Assembly: GCA_030272585.1 (NCBI GenBank)
Contig: BSYQ01000009.1
Span: 1,488,001 to 1,552,000 of the forward strand
DNA length: 64,000 bases
Source of the DNA: Bryopsis sp. KO-2023
Taxonomy: Eukaryota; Chlorophyta; Ulvophyceae; Bryopsidales; Bryopsidaceae
Reading direction: 5' to 3'
Both the position numbers and the translations under genes were made by a program. Position 1 is the first letter of the stretch; each line of letters opens with the position of its first letter. Below, one piece after another: positions 23,123 to 35,661 of this stretch. The notes beneath the pieces are model-generated. The model was not told the origin of the DNA, did no database searches, and saw only the letters and a list, made by a program, of their open reading frames with translations.

Positions 23123-23984
23123 ATGATATCTGGCGTACCTTGCGGGCCCGTCGAGCGCAGCGGTGAGCGTAAACATCTACGTCGCCCGCGCGCGGATCTC
23201 ATTAGGGCGGAATTCTTTCGATATTCTGCGACTCGTTTGGCTTCTCTGGTTTTCTGCCGCTCATACCTCGTACGTCGTCTTTGACGACGCCTTGGGAACG
23301 GTTGTATTATCCTTGCTAGCGACACTGATGTTGTTCTCCCTTTTCGCAGGTACGTTGCGTGATGTCGTGCCACCTATCGAGATAAACAACGGGGAGCGTC
23401 CAAACGAAAGCGATCTCGCGTCAACGGTAAACGACTCATATCTAGACGAACCACTGTCCCCGCCTCGTCCTGAAAAGCGATCGCCATTTGCAAACGGACC
23501 CCCAGGTGGCACGTTTCCCCCTTTCGCTCCTAAAGTTGCACCGGACAGATCAGTCGGGCCCTCCCTTGTTGCCGATCAACCTGGGCGTCCTCCTCTTTGT
23601 GGTCACGTTGTGGATCACGACAAATCGACGGTCGTGCGTTTTTGGAGGGATGACGCGTGCGAGGAGTGCAGAAACATCCCGAAGTGGCTAAAGGCCATAT
23701 TCCGGTCGCCGCGAAAACCCAGACGGTTAGCTATGGGGACGTTCTTGACTTACAAAAGTTCAACGAGGAAGAGCAGCAAGTTGAGCTCCATCTTAGCCAC
23801 GCATGGATCCAGCTCCAGATTGAGCGCTCAGCTGTCCACCGCGATGGGCTCAGGAATGGAAAATGCTGCAGCACCAGGTCGCAAAGGAACATGGCGCACA
23901 AGAGTCAAATTCACGCTGAGAAATTTGTTGACGAGAAACAAAAAACCAGACCAGCGCCACCAACCCTCCGGGTCGAATCATTAA
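23123..23984 (+). CDS. Small unrecognised Pro/Ser-rich protein, 2 exons, 224 aa
   Basis: Exon 1 is 23123-23162 (MISGVPCGPVERS). A 187-base intron follows with a GTGAGC donor and a CTCCCTTTTCGCAG acceptor, then exon 2 at 23350-23984 in continuous frame. Reading through the intron would instead give a hydrophobic segment that I take as artefact. The protein is Pro-rich in the middle (PLSPPRPEKRSPF, GPPGGTFPPFAP) and has a Cys/His patch (CGHVVDHDK...CEEC). A Ser-rich zone with RLSAQLS follows, and the C-terminus is basic (RTRVKFTLRNLLTRNKK). It lies in a CpG-rich island. There is no recognised domain. It resembles the gene at 20761 in layout, so the two may be distant paralogs. Confidence 0.45.
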
Positions 23985-25259
23985 AAAAAAGCCCAAGTCT
24001 TTTTGGTGGCAAGCTTGCGCACGCATTGATTGAAATTCATACCCCAATCTCCCAGCAATAAGTTGGACAAACATTGAGTTCATTTTTTCTATAACTGATC
24101 CTGAGGGTTTGATGCTGGTTTTGACTTGTACCTATAGCGTGTTGCAGGAAGGGAACGAGAAATGAAAGTTAAGTTTGACCAGAAGAAGTTCTAGAAAGCA
24201 GTAACGCCCGTGTCAGCGCACATAGGGGCAAGGGAAGGGTCTGCAATTTTTTTGGCTATTTTGGGTTCGTGTTGTTTTGATTTCATTGTAGAAAGGAGTG
24301 GGATGAAGTGGGTTCAAAATCAGCAGGGTAGGGTGTTTGGTTTTCTCTTTCGCTTTTGTCTTGTTTTTCAGGGATTCACTCATGGAATAGAATGTAGGAA
24401 TTTTATATGGGGAAAAATGCAAGGGCAAAAAGTTGACTGGATCTGTGAATTCATTGTGGGTGCTTTTCCAATCCCCCCCCCCCCCCACCATTACATGGGT
24501 TTTATTTTACTGGCAAATATGGAAGGGGGGAGAATTAGCGGTTTAGGGGACATGGGGGCTAAGATATTTCACTTCAGGGTTTATATAATCGTTTCGTCGG
24601 GGGCTGCTCGACTAGCATTCTCTCTGTCACCCCTGAAAATAAAATAAAAAATTCGAGGAAGAAAGCTCAGGGAAAATAACTATACTTGGAAATCTAATTC
24701 TGAAAAAAGCAGCAGAGCTTCACCTGGAACCTGTAATGGGAGGTGTCACAAAATGTTGCTGAATAGATGCTTTCGTCTGTTGGAGTACCTGGGGGAGTAT
24801 CCAAATCTATTTATAGATGCTTTTTCGTTTGTTGGAGTGCCTTGGGGAATGTCCAAATCCATTTTTAGTCTTGTAACAACATCGATTCGATCAAAGGAAT
24901 GTGCAAACTATCTGTTTCTGATCAAGGGATCCAATTTTTGGAAGAGATGCAAGAACACCTATTGGGCAAAACTGGAGACGATATCACAATAATGGGTACC
25001 CCAGTTTTTGAACGAATTCAACACATTGCATCTCTTTACATGGCCATACCCCAAAAAATAAAGTCGATTAGAAAAACAAATGAATAAACAATCCCTCAGG
25101 ATGGATTCCCCCTCTTTCTTCTGGAACAATCTATCAAAAATCAACCCAATTGGGGAAAAACGGATGAAAACACCTCAATGGGAAGAAAACCACCCCCGTT
25201 TTTTTCATTACAGTTCTCTTTCCCCCTCCGATTGTGCTTTCTTCTTCTTCTTCTTTCTT
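23985..25259. other. Spacer between convergent genes
   Basis: No gene seen. It should hold the 3' UTRs of the plus-strand gene ending at 23984 and the minus-strand mTERF gene ending at 25260. A C run lies at about 24473-24486 and a diverged tandem duplication at 24763-24868. Confidence 0.4.
24763..24868. repeat. Diverged two-copy tandem repeat, unit about 50 bp
   Basis: Two adjacent copies begin with ATAGATGCTTT at 24763 and 24813, each continuing with a TGTTGGAGT...CCAAATC phrase. They differ by several substitutions and small indels. No coding role is seen; probably slippage in the 3' flank of the minus-strand gene. Confidence 0.6.
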
Positions 25260-25880
25260 CTAGAATTGTGCCCAGCATCTGGAGCATTCTCCCTTGCAAT
25301 CCCCTCTGCAGTCGATCACATTTCCCATGATTTTGGGTTTCCGCATGATAACCTTGGCTTTGATGGGGCCTTTCAGGAAGTACTGCTTCTCCAACAGCTC
25401 CATGTTGGGTTTCAGCCTCTCTTCAATATCGCAACCCAAGACTTCGGGAAATTTCTGAACCGCCGTGGCTGCATCCGCCCCCTTGATCCCCACTTCCTCC
25501 AGATATGCCAACCTCTCCTGAATCTGCAAGACATTCCGCTCCCAAATAAGAAAAAACACTGCCCCTCTCCCTACCATTCAGCTGGACCATATTGCCTGCA
25601 CTTCTTCATCGATTGGATACAATCACAATACCCACCATTGCCGGTTCAGGAACTTCATCCTTCTTTGCCCCTTGCCAATATGCTTGAGACGTCCATCCAA
25701 AACCTCTTGCCAGCAATTTCTCGGCTTTTTCGGCTTCGAAACCAAGGTCCGCCACGATCTCAAGGCTTTTTTCCCATTTACCCAAATCCTCCCCAGACAG
25801 GCGGTCGGAGACCGGCACCACTACAGGTGCATCGGCTGCAGCATTGATTTCTGATCCTTGGGATCGGATCCTAGACCTGC
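25260..25880 (-). CDS. mTERF-domain protein, C-terminal exons (5' end unresolved)
   Basis: mTERF proteins bind organellar DNA or RNA through stacked two-helix repeats and affect transcription, splicing or ribosome biogenesis in mitochondria and plastids. Two exons are clear on the minus strand: 25636 to about 25880 and the last exon 25260-25523, joined in phase 0 across a 112-base intron. mTERF repeats are seen as LGFEAEKAEKLLARGFGW, then LEEVGIKGADAATAVQKFPEVLG, ERLKPNMELLEKQ and VIMRKPKIMG. The protein ends in a Cys cluster (CRGDCKGECSRCWAQF), which I associate with algal mTERF proteins. No in-frame ATG lies in the upper exon, so at least one 5' exon with any targeting peptide must lie further right, probably within 25880-26500. 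Confidence 0.8.
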
Positions 25881-26504
25881 CAACTTTTGAAATGAATACA
25901 CTCGGTGGCTGTCCGTGAATGAGTGCGTTATATTTACATATATGTAAATTTTAGGTATCCCAATCCGCTGCATCACTTTTCCTTTCACAACCTGAGTGAT
26001 CTTTGACTTTCCTGAGTATTAATAATTACTAATCACCAGAACTGTCCGTTCCATTCTAATGGGTTTTACAATATATGCTTTTCTTCCGCTGAGGCCAATG
26101 CTGAAAACATGTTGAACCCAGATAAAGGATGAGAAGAGGTTAAAAAACCTGTGGTGTGGACTCCTGCCTTCATTCCTTGGGATCATGGTAAGGGGAAAGA
26201 AAAAAACCAAAGTTGTGATTTTTCTTAAAGTAACTATCTTTTTTCAGCCTCACCCTCGAAGGGACGCCAGGCTCACACGTTTCTTCGTATGAGACAGAAG
26301 GGAGGGTCGAGGTTTAGCACCAGTTGAGCAGATCTGGCGCTCCATTGTGTCGAGAGGAAGTGCGGTGGGTGGAATTGGCAACCCCTCTGGATGTGGCAGG
26401 TGGATGTAGTTTGAATTCGCCCGCTGCATGGTTGCGCGCGATGTACGGAATTACGTACACCATTCAAGAATCAACGACTCGACGATTGTTGGGGCTTCCT
26501 CGCC
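25881..26504. other. Divergent promoter region, may hold a 5' exon of the mTERF gene
   Basis: The mTERF gene (minus) and the coiled-coil gene (plus) are transcribed away from each other from here. A CpG-richer block at about 26250-26500 is the likely shared promoter. A short minus-strand ATG exon near 26190 is possible but not supported. Confidence 0.35.
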
Positions 26505-29500
26505 ATGGATGTTTCCGCGCAACCCCTAGTTCTCTTGAGAAAACCTGTTCAATTTCTCCCCTGCACGAGATCATGGCGAAGAAGTCGCGCTCGTTTCGAC
26601 GGGTTGCAGCGCTGTCGCGCTGGCGGCGCCGACGCCAAGTCGGACGTCAAAGGCAGACCTGATCACGAGGATGCGACTCCACAAGCGCCCGTAGACGTCG
26701 ACTCGCCCATTTCCGTGGAGGACGACGTTTCGGAAACGATTGAAGTGGGGGGAAAGACTGTAGAGTCGACGGATTCGCGACATGCAGCTGAGGCGCCGGT
26801 GGTGAGGTGCTGCTTGGATTGTGTCCCCATACTGTGTGTGTGTGGTGTAGATATTTTTCTGGGCAGCCCACACTGTCTGGACCAGGTTTCTTTGTCTCTG
26901 CTGGAATTGTGCTGCAACAGAAGATCCCGTATGGATCAAAAAAGGAATTCAGAATTGGGCAAGTGGAATTGAGATCGCTTGCTCCATAATGATCTGATTT
27001 CTTTTTCGATAGAACCCCCCCCCAAAAAAAAAAAAAAAAAAAAAACTGGAGAAGCAATAAAATGAGAAATAGAGCCAAAAAAAATTGACATATTCTGTGT
27101 TGATTCCAAGTTTTCGAACATCAGAGGTTCAGCATTCGTTGTTGTTTTCTTAATCTACTGAGATCCCCACACCTCGCAATTTCAAAATGGAATCGAAAAT
27201 GAAAAATATAGAAAGTCAACAAATAATAATTGAAACAGGATTCTAGAATCGAAAAACTCACAGCACACGTATCAAAGCACCTGTCGATACATCTGCTGGA
27301 AAATCTGATCTTCAATATGGAGGCCATCGCACCGCTTTACTTTTTCTTCCCCCTGTCTGGGCTGCTTTTTTCAGGAAAACGTTTTTTAAAAGTGTCCCTG
27401 TGAACCCACCCCCCACGTATTATCCGTCATGGAATCAATCTCCTGGAGGGTTGATTATGGCATGTGCAGTGTTGGTTTCAATTCGATTGGGCCGCCAGAA
27501 AAGCGAGGAAGATCGACTGGACTGGAGAACGATGCAAGTAAGAAAAGCTTCTAAAGTATATAATCATCAATAAGAAGCTATTTGGGAAAGGGGTTCAAAA
27601 TCGCTGCTTGATATTTTTCGTTCACTGACTCATCCACCGAGAACTATTTCATTTCAAACGGTTGAATCTTTTTTTCTCTTTTGTTTCAAAAGGGGGGGGG
27701 GAGGGAATTATCCAAAACATTATTGATATTTTTTTATTTTTTTTCAATCTGTTGCTTTTTTTGTGTGGATGCCAGTTTTTTTTTTCATGTTTGGCATTTT
27801 AAGGGGATGAATTTGTTTTGTTTTGTTTCGCAACGCAGCTCCGACAGGAGGAATATTTGAATCAAAATCGTGAACTGGTTGAAAAACGAAAGCAATACGA
27901 AATCCAGCAAGCCGAGACCAAAGCAGCTGAAGCAACGAAACGGTGATAAAAATAGATGCACAGAAAAAGCTCGTTTTCCTGCTGATTCCAGCCAAGCATA
28001 TTTCATTTGTAGCAAATCGATGAGATAATTGTGGCAATTGCTTAGCTCTTCCCCCCCCCCTTCCTCTTCATACTGCTTTGTGAACAAGTTTAGATGAAAC
28101 TTACTGTAAGGTTGGGAAAACGGGTGAGGTGGGTTTTCTTACTGTGTGTGTGTGTTTTTCTATTTCCAAAATATGACAGGGTGGCTGAGGTGGAGCGTCA
28201 AGCAAAGATCGATGCAGAAAAAGAAAAAGAGCGATTGAGGAGGTACAAGGAAGAACAAGAAAAGGAGGCTGCACGCATCAAAGCTAAACAGGAAGCCGAC
28301 CGATTGGTAAATATGAAAATCGGAAACCAGATCTGGCATCCACACTGCGTTTTTTTTTTTTTTTTTCTTAATCCGTGATCGAGAGGAAAGTGCTAGTGGA
28401 TCGATCGGTTTATTTTCGTACAACTGGTTGCAGGCTTTCAAGGCTGAAGAAGATTCGATGGCAGACGAATTGGCGAAACGAACAGAAGTGGAGAAGAAAA
28501 TTATCCAGGAAATGGAGGCCAAGAAAAAAGAGGTGGGAGGAAAATTTGGGTCATCAATTTTAGATGAGACATGAATAGCTGTTTTCATGCCCTTTCCCCC
28601 ACCCCTTTTTTTATTTTTTTAAACAAGGATATCATTTTCTTCTTTGTCTGCCAAACGCACCAAGAGCATTAAGTTTTCAATTGGTTTACTCATACAATCG
28701 CTTTTGAGAAAACTGTCTTTTTGAAACGATTGAGAGCAGTGGTAAAAGAAGTGTAGAAAAAATGGTACAAGATGTAACATTCTCAGAAATATATGTTTTT
28801 TATGTTACCAGATATGTAATGAAATAAAAAAAAATGAAAGAATATTTAGCATTCAGCCTTCCTTTCTCTGGAAAAGATCCCTATTTTTTGGTGATGATTC
28901 CTGACTGACCTTCTATCTTCATTCAGTCCTAGCCTTTTTTTTAAACCTAATTTTCAGCCATGAGAAAAACTTTTTTTTGGTGTGTATTGTCTTAATTTTA
29001 TCAGGAGGACGAACGCAAACGAAAGGAAGAGGAGGAACGGCAAAGAATCGAAATGGAAAAGCAAAGAGCTGCCGAAGAAGCCGAACGAAAGAGAATCGAA
29101 GAAGAAAAGCGTAAAAAGGAGGAGGAGCGAAAGCGCATAGAAAAAATGAAAAAAAAGTGAGTCATTTTTTTCTTTGGTATGCACTTCATTCGTGTTCTTT
29201 CTGTTTTTTTTTCTTTGTTCTGGTTCACATCGGCAATCTAGGTGGTAATTAGTCATAGGTGCACCATTTGCGGTTTCCTGCAGGGAATCAGCACTTTTTT
29301 TTCCATCTTCTTTTCACAACAGGGGTATCCTCTTCAGAGAATTGTGCAAGTGATCACAATATCATTTAACCCCCCACCACCACTCGTCGTTTTCTCTAGG
29401 TTTGCAGTTCGAGCTGAAGGGCTTGTGGCTGTGGTGAATGCTCCGAGGGGGAAAATGACCAGAGGGGTTTTGCCAAAAGAAGCGAAAATTTCCGTGGAGG

Positions 29501-31852
29501 TGCAAATGCAAACGGTTTTGGTGCCGGAGCCAGAAACCCTCTTAGATTTCTTTGAAGGCTACGATCAGGCGAGGAAGAGAGTCGGGGACCTAACAGGTCA
29601 TTTCAATAGATATTCACTTTAACAATTAATTGCAATATGTTCATTTATTTACTAATTTTTTTGCGGACTTGGGAAATGTGTGGACACGGCTGCAGGTGCG
29701 AAAGTTTTTTCTTCTTTTTTTGTCGATAATTGGAAAATCGACGCAGACTCATAGAAAACGATAAATAGCAAATCATAGAAAACCCTGCCTGAGCAAAAAT
29801 ATATTCATATGTATGGATTTCATCAAATAAATGCATTTTCTTACCTTCATGCTTCTTTTTTTTTGCCATGTGTGCAACGTTTTGATGTCAAAAAAAAAAA
29901 AAGTCTGAAACCAAATTGCAGCAACGCTTGAAAGGCTGTGAAAAGCTATTTTCCAGGTGTGGTTGCGAGGCAACTGGCTGATAAATACACCTCCAGCGTT
30001 CGAGTGCAGTCCATGGCGAGTTCGGGTCCTTTGGAATTGATGGATGAGCTGGAGCTCGAACATTGGATGAGGAGGGTCTCCATTCGATGTGAATTAGCCG
30101 CCAGTCAGGCTGCAGAAAAAGTGTTGCAGACGCACAAGGATGGCCGAGTTCGGGAAGCCGAAGAAGGCTTTGAGGTGCATATTGTGGCAATAGAGTTTGG
30201 CAAATGTCTATATATATAAATGGGCCTGGATGTTTTTATTTGGTCATTTAGTTTACGCTCCAGGTTTTTTATGTTTTTAATAACTTGGCGTGGTTGTACA
30301 TATGTATATAGAATGGAGAAAACTACCCCTTGAAAGAGATTTACCCCTTGGATCCGTTGCTTGGAGATTGATTTCTTGATCGTTTTTTTTTAGACGTTGA
30401 ATTTGGTGGGGTGTTGTGTGTGTGTGTCTAGATCAGGTCTGAATGGGGGATCCTCCCAAAAGGCAACGAAGGTCGAACCGATTTCTTGTTGGCCAAGGCA
30501 GTCGACTCTCTTCTGAAACCCAATGGGAAAAATTCGGCGAAAAAAATCATCCTGGAAATGGCAGCCTCCGAAGCCACCACCCTCTCCAAAGGCCTGGTAT
30601 CGTCAAAGTTGAATTTCGAAATTCTCGCCTTGGCCACCACACTCGCACATTTCATTGATCGGACAATGGAGCAGAAATCGATAGAGATGGCCGAGAAAGG
30701 CAACGAACTCATGCAGGAGATTTTGCAGGAAGCGGTGGTTTGGGCTCCGAAAGATTCTCTGGCTCCTGTTTCTGAAACGCTGACGAGGGCCTTGGGGATG
30801 GAGAATTCGGTGAGGGCTTGGATGACTGTGTTGGCAGACAGGAATTTGAGCAAAGCCACTAAGCAACTGATCCTGGAGCAGCAGCAATTGATCGAGGCCG
30901 AATTGAAAGCGAAAGTTATGCAACAAGAATGGCCAGATCGACAAGAATTGGCAGCTGCTCGGTAGGAAATCACTTCTCCACCCACTGCTCCATTTCCTTT
31001 TTTTTTGGGCCTGTTCTTGTATACAAGGAGCAAGGTCCTTCTTTCGTCTGTCTGACTCGGTTTTTTACTTTGGCTGAATCTTGTACAGAGCTCAAGAAGC
31101 CGAGGATGCAACCCCAGTTCCTGAACGAGTCTGGGCAATGCGTAACGTCGCTCGGACTCTCTCCATGGGGTCCTCCCTTTCGCAAGCGAAATCCTTGATC
31201 GAAAAAGCTTTGAGACTTCAGGTGGAACACCTGGAAACTAAAGACCACCCTGGGGTGATCCCAGCACTGTTCGATTACGCCCAAGTCTTGTCGAAACTGC
31301 CTGGAGAAGAGCAACAAGCTCAGTCTGTCTGGGAGGATGTGCTGGCCCTGGTGGATTCGGTGGGGGATAGGTACAGGAAGCAGGGGGATTTGGCATCGGC
31401 TGTGATCAGCTGGGAGTGCGGGGTGAAAGGCACTGAGGTCGTTTTGGGGGAGAGGAACCGATTGGTGAAAAGAATGATCCAGAAGGCCGAGAGCTTGGAG
31501 TCGGCCCTGGATGGGGAAGAGGAATCAAAGGTATGTTTTGATAAGCAGTATGTGTCGGCGTGTTTGCTGCTGAAGGTTCTAAAAACAGAACGACCCCAAA
31601 GCAAAATCGGCATTGAATCATCGGGCATGCGTTTTTTGGATGATTCGACTGCTGTGAGTCAGCCTTCATTTGCTGTAATACTGAATGGTTGGCTATTTTT
31701 TTTTCAATCAGGTTACAGCACTGAGGAGGTCTGGCCTGAGCTTCAACACCATAGTTTCTGCATTCACCCCAGATTTAGGGGTGTACAAGGTTCCCGGAAA
31801 GACTGACAGGCTGGAGGAGTGGAGCAGTGGCTCCCAATTGACTCCGTTGTGA
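26505..31852 (+). CDS. Membrane-anchored coiled-coil protein with TPR-like C-terminus, 11 exons, 861 aa
   Basis: Function unknown. Exons: 26505-26806, 27264-27537, 27839-27942, 28180-28306, 28434-28532, 29005-29156, 29400-29596, 29957-30174, 30432-30961, 31089-31530, 31712-31852. The start ATG has a GCCATGG context. Residues 1-40 are Arg-rich with few acids, suggesting organelle import. An acidic linker follows, then two hydrophobic stretches, TALLFLPPVWAAFF (about 124-137) and GGLIMACAVLVSI (about 159-171), flanking a Pro-rich loop. Residues about 185-360 are a highly charged coiled coil (KEKERLRRYKEEQEKEAARI; RKRKEEEERQRIEMEKQR). The rest is helical, with TPR-like pairs near 720-800 (QAKSLIEKALRLQVEHLE; LASAVISWECGV). 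The order presequence, membrane anchor, coiled coil, helical C-terminus resembles MIC60/mitofilin, but I cannot show the mitofilin signature. The exon 1/exon 2 junction is my weakest join. Confidence 0.8.
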
Positions 31853-32391
31853 ATATCGTTGGCATTATTTTTTTCCTGGATTGGGCAATCCACATTTGCA
31901 CAACTTGGAAGGCTGCTGAGGCTGGCCTCATTTATTTTCAAATTTTTGACAGTGATGGATCGAGTCTCAGGTCAAATTTCACTCCGACCCGATAATTGTT
32001 CACACACAAAATCTTGACTCAGATCTTGTATTGCAAAGAATCCCTGACAAGTCTGACTATCGAAATCCATGGCAATCTGTCCATCCCAATCGATTTTTTC
32101 GAGGAGACCAAAATAACCAATGTACAGGCCACCCGACTGAGTCCAAGATTACCCAATTTTTTCCCAAAGCTGGGGACCCCATGAGAACAGTGTATTTTTT
32201 CACAATTTTACTGGACTCAGAGAGGGGTGCAAGATGCAATTTTTGTTTACCAGTTTAACTTATTAATTTTGTTACGTCATTGGAAATTTCTCCCCCAAAA
32301 GAAATACTGGCCCCCAAATACAGGACAGGTTCCACCCTGAGCACTTTCCCCCTTTTTTCTTCGTTCAGAGGACGCTCAAGAAGATCCACGC
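31853..32391. other. Spacer before LCMT1
   Basis: No gene seen. A good acceptor (CTTCGTTCAG) at about 32361-32370 precedes an in-frame extension of LCMT1 exon 1 (reads DAQEDPR before the ATG). An extra upstream exon, coding or 5' UTR, may therefore lie here. Confidence 0.35.
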
Positions 32392-35300
32392 ATGAAAGCG
32401 GACTCCGAAGTTCGCGGCACCAACGACGATGCGCAAGTTAGCAAGCTGTGGGTTTCCATTTTCGGCTCGTCTTGACGTCTCGTCTGGTGTTTGGATCTTT
32501 TTCTTGGAAGCTTTTTGGAGCACGCGCTGAGTGTCACGGCTGGATTTCAGGTCTTGCGTGGAGTTGGGATACTTCAAAGACGACTTCTTGAAGTATTTTG
32601 TGAAAAAGCCGTCACGACGCGCCCCTCTCATCAATCGAGGTGTGTTTCGAAGTCGACGTCACGAAATATTGTGTTTTTTTTTCTATTTTTTTTTGGGGGG
32701 GGGGGGTAAATGCGAGAATTGATGGACATGCATATCTGTAGAAAACAATGTAAGTGTATAGGTCGACTTTCAAAAAAAAAAAGAAAAGGAAAGGATCGAC
32801 ATGATGTTCAACACATAAACAGACCATTCCTGGAGGACCAATTTTCTTTTTGCCCAATTGTTTTATCTACTGACGTTGAATTCCTCAGCAAATTTCAGAA
32901 AAATCCACAGATCTCCTTCCCTTATAATATATTTTTTTATTCCAATTTTTTTTATTTATTAAATTCTCTGGATGTAGGTTATTTTTCTCGCCACGCTGCT
33001 TTGAAAGAGCTCCTTGATCAATTTCTGGCATTGTTTGCTGAGAGGAAGAGCCCTTGCCAAATCTTGTCACTGGGAGCCGGTTTTGACACCACATGGTTCA
33101 ATCTGAAGGCTAATGGGAGGGCTCCATCAAGGTATTTTGAGGTGGACTTCCCGGAGGTACTTATTTAAAAACAAAAAAACAAGGATTATAAATATATATA
33201 TTTACATAGGGAGGAAGGAAAAAAAAAGATTGGATTCGGCAGTACATTTTCACAATCACTGGGACTTGGAATCCACTCACCCTTTTCATTTCTTTTTAGT
33301 TTCTTTTTTTGTTCCAATGAATGTTATTTTGTTTTGTCTTTGTGACTGAACAGATTGAGTCGGTGATTTGTGCTTTCCTTATTGCCGGTCTTAGTTTTAT
33401 TTTTCAGAACGAATTGAATTGTTTTTTTAAAACACTATATGACATATTAGCGTTTATATCACACTGCTTTTTGTTTTTGTTCTATTGTACAGTATCGAAT
33501 CTGATGTTTGTTTCTGTCGTTTGAAAGACTCCCAGCTGGACAGAGTGAAAAAAATTGCAGTAGGCACCTGAAAATTGTTTGCAAGGCCTCTTCTACTGAG
33601 TTTGATTAATGGTGATGCAAAATAATTCAATTTAATTTAATTTAATTTAAAATTTAATTTATTCACTTGTAATTTTCTTATTTCATTAAAATAAATATTT
33701 TTTTTCGCCCCTGCACAAAAAGGTGACGATCCAAAAGGCTTCGATCATATCTGCAACGCCAAATTTGCGAAATTTGGTGGATTCGGGCAAAGGGAAGTTG
33801 TCAGGGAAGATCGAAGAAGGCCAGATTTTGTCTGAGGAGTTTTGCTTGCTTCCCGTGGATTTGAGAAAACTCGATGGTTTTCTCAAACAACTGGAAGAGG
33901 CGAAATTTGACTTCAGGTAAGCGATTGATGGTGGCGATACATTTGTCTGACTTTGCTGTGTGTGGGGGGGGGTGAGTTTTTGATATTTTTTATTCTCGTC
34001 CCGGTTTTGCAGCACTCCAACCTATGTTTTGTCAGAATGCGTTTTGGTATACATGGAACCGGAGGATAGCGCTTCTGTCATAAATTGGTTGGGCAAGCGT
34101 TTGCAGACGGCTGCGTGCGTTGTCTATGAGCAGGTGCTGGAAAAAAAATCACACACACAAGAAAAAGCACGAAAAAAGCAAAAAACACTCTAAGGAGTGC
34201 CACCCTGTTTCATTCTCAGAAATAGAAAATATATATATATATAGAGAATATATATTGTTTCTTCAATTGGTTCAAATCCTGCCATCCTTAATGATGCCAA
34301 GAAACACTTGGGAAATGACCTCAAAAAATTTTGAATGCGAGTGCAATCAAACGAAAACAAATTGTAAGAATACAGTCCAATAGAGAAAAATATTTTGACA
34401 ATATTCACTGTTTGAAACATCGTTTGAATTTTCAAACTTTGACGCAACAGTCCCTGTTATTAGGGGAATTTACATGGTTTTATATATTTTTTTAATCATG
34501 AGGAGCTATACTGACAAAACCCACTTTTTTTTCTCATTTCGGGAACTTATGTTTGAGTCTTGCCTTCGCTGTTTCAGATAAAGCCAGACGATGCATTTGG
34601 TCAGCAAATGGTTCGAAATCTGGAGGTACTAAAACAAACTGTTGTTTTTCAATTCAATTCAATTATTATTTTTTTATTTTTTTGGGGGTGTGTGTGTGTT
34701 CAAAAACAACTTTCTGTGCCTTTGTCGATGTTGAAAAAAAAAAAAAAATTTCAAACATTTCAATGAAAATGAGAGTATTCTTTTTGGATTTCTGTTCAAA
34801 TTGCTGGCTCGTTATCTTTTTGTTTTTCTTTTCTCCTTTTCCTGTTCAGTCGAGGGGTTGTGGTTTGAGAGGTTTGAAAGCGACCCCCACATTGGAAGCG
34901 CACAAATCCAGATTCACAAAAAATGGCTGGTCCAGGTCTGACTCCTGGGACATGGATACGATTTACTCAAAATATTTGGATCCAAAAGAACAGGCCAGGT
35001 AAGGAAACAGGCCTCCTTTTGAACCAGGATTAAATCAGATTGAGGGCCATGATTTTTCTTATCACTGTTTTTTTTTTTATTTATTGCCCTTTATTCCATA
35101 GGGGGGGTATGGTTAACATGCACAATCATCACTTAGCGATTTTGCTGTTGGGGATGTATGCTGAATATTAAAGGAACTGGGGCTTGCCAGTGTTGATGAG
35201 TTTGGTCTGCCTCAGGGAATGGGTGTGATTTGTTCCGAAAAGTAATTAAGTATTTCGTGGGGCTTCTGTTTGCAGAATTTGTCGGATCGAGATATTTGAT

Positions 35301-35661
35301 GAGTTCGAAGAGTGGCACATGATTCAGGTATTGATATTATCTTGTTGGGTTACCTCAAATTCCTGGAGTTCAAGTTTAAAAGAAAAGGAGGATTCACCAA
35401 ATAGGTTTGCAGAAGACATATCCCCAGCTGTGATGTACGATCAAATAGTCTGACTGACAGTCTGTCTGTCAGTCAGATGCGATGCTTCTTCCTTTTGATG
35501 TAGAGAATAAAAAATCAGTTATGATTGTTTTGTAAGACTAAGAATATGTGAAATTCTATATGAATGGTGAATGTTATCTTTTGCAGGAGCACTACAGCGT
35601 GACGGTCGGCATCAATGATGCAGGGGGACTCTTTAACAGTTTTGGATTCGGGAGAGATTAA
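32392..35661 (+). CDS. LCMT1: Leucine carboxyl methyltransferase 1 (PP2A methyltransferase), 9 exons, 320 aa
   Basis: Transfers methyl from S-adenosylmethionine to the C-terminal leucine carboxylate of the PP2A catalytic subunit, promoting holoenzyme assembly; cytosolic. Exons: 32392-32447, 32551-32639, 32978-33156, 33723-33916, 34013-34133, 34578-34625, 34850-34998, 35276-35327, 35587-35661. Family motifs run in order: VRGTNDDA (7-14), LGYFKDDFLKYFV, APLINRGYFSRHAAL, SAM-binding motif I LSLGAGFDTTWFNL, RYFEVDFPE, LPVDLRKLDGF, then PTYVLSECVLVYMEPE (motif IV region), VVYEQIKPDDAFGQQM, and the C-terminal ICRIEIFDEFEEWHMIQ...HY. Length matches the human protein (about 330). The ATG used gives a normal short N-terminus; the frame continues upstream to a splice acceptor, so a few more residues are possible. 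Confidence 0.94.
33625..33660. repeat. AATTT-type microsatellite
   Basis: Runs of TTTAA/AATTT units in the third intron of LCMT1, about 60 bases before the acceptor. Probably neutral slippage. Confidence 0.7.

Noticed and set aside
23163-23349. Apparent transmembrane segment at the start of the 273-codon frame
   Set aside because: The frame begins at a GTG codon; a strong donor and acceptor mark this stretch as an intron, and the hydrophobic run comes from T-rich intron sequence.
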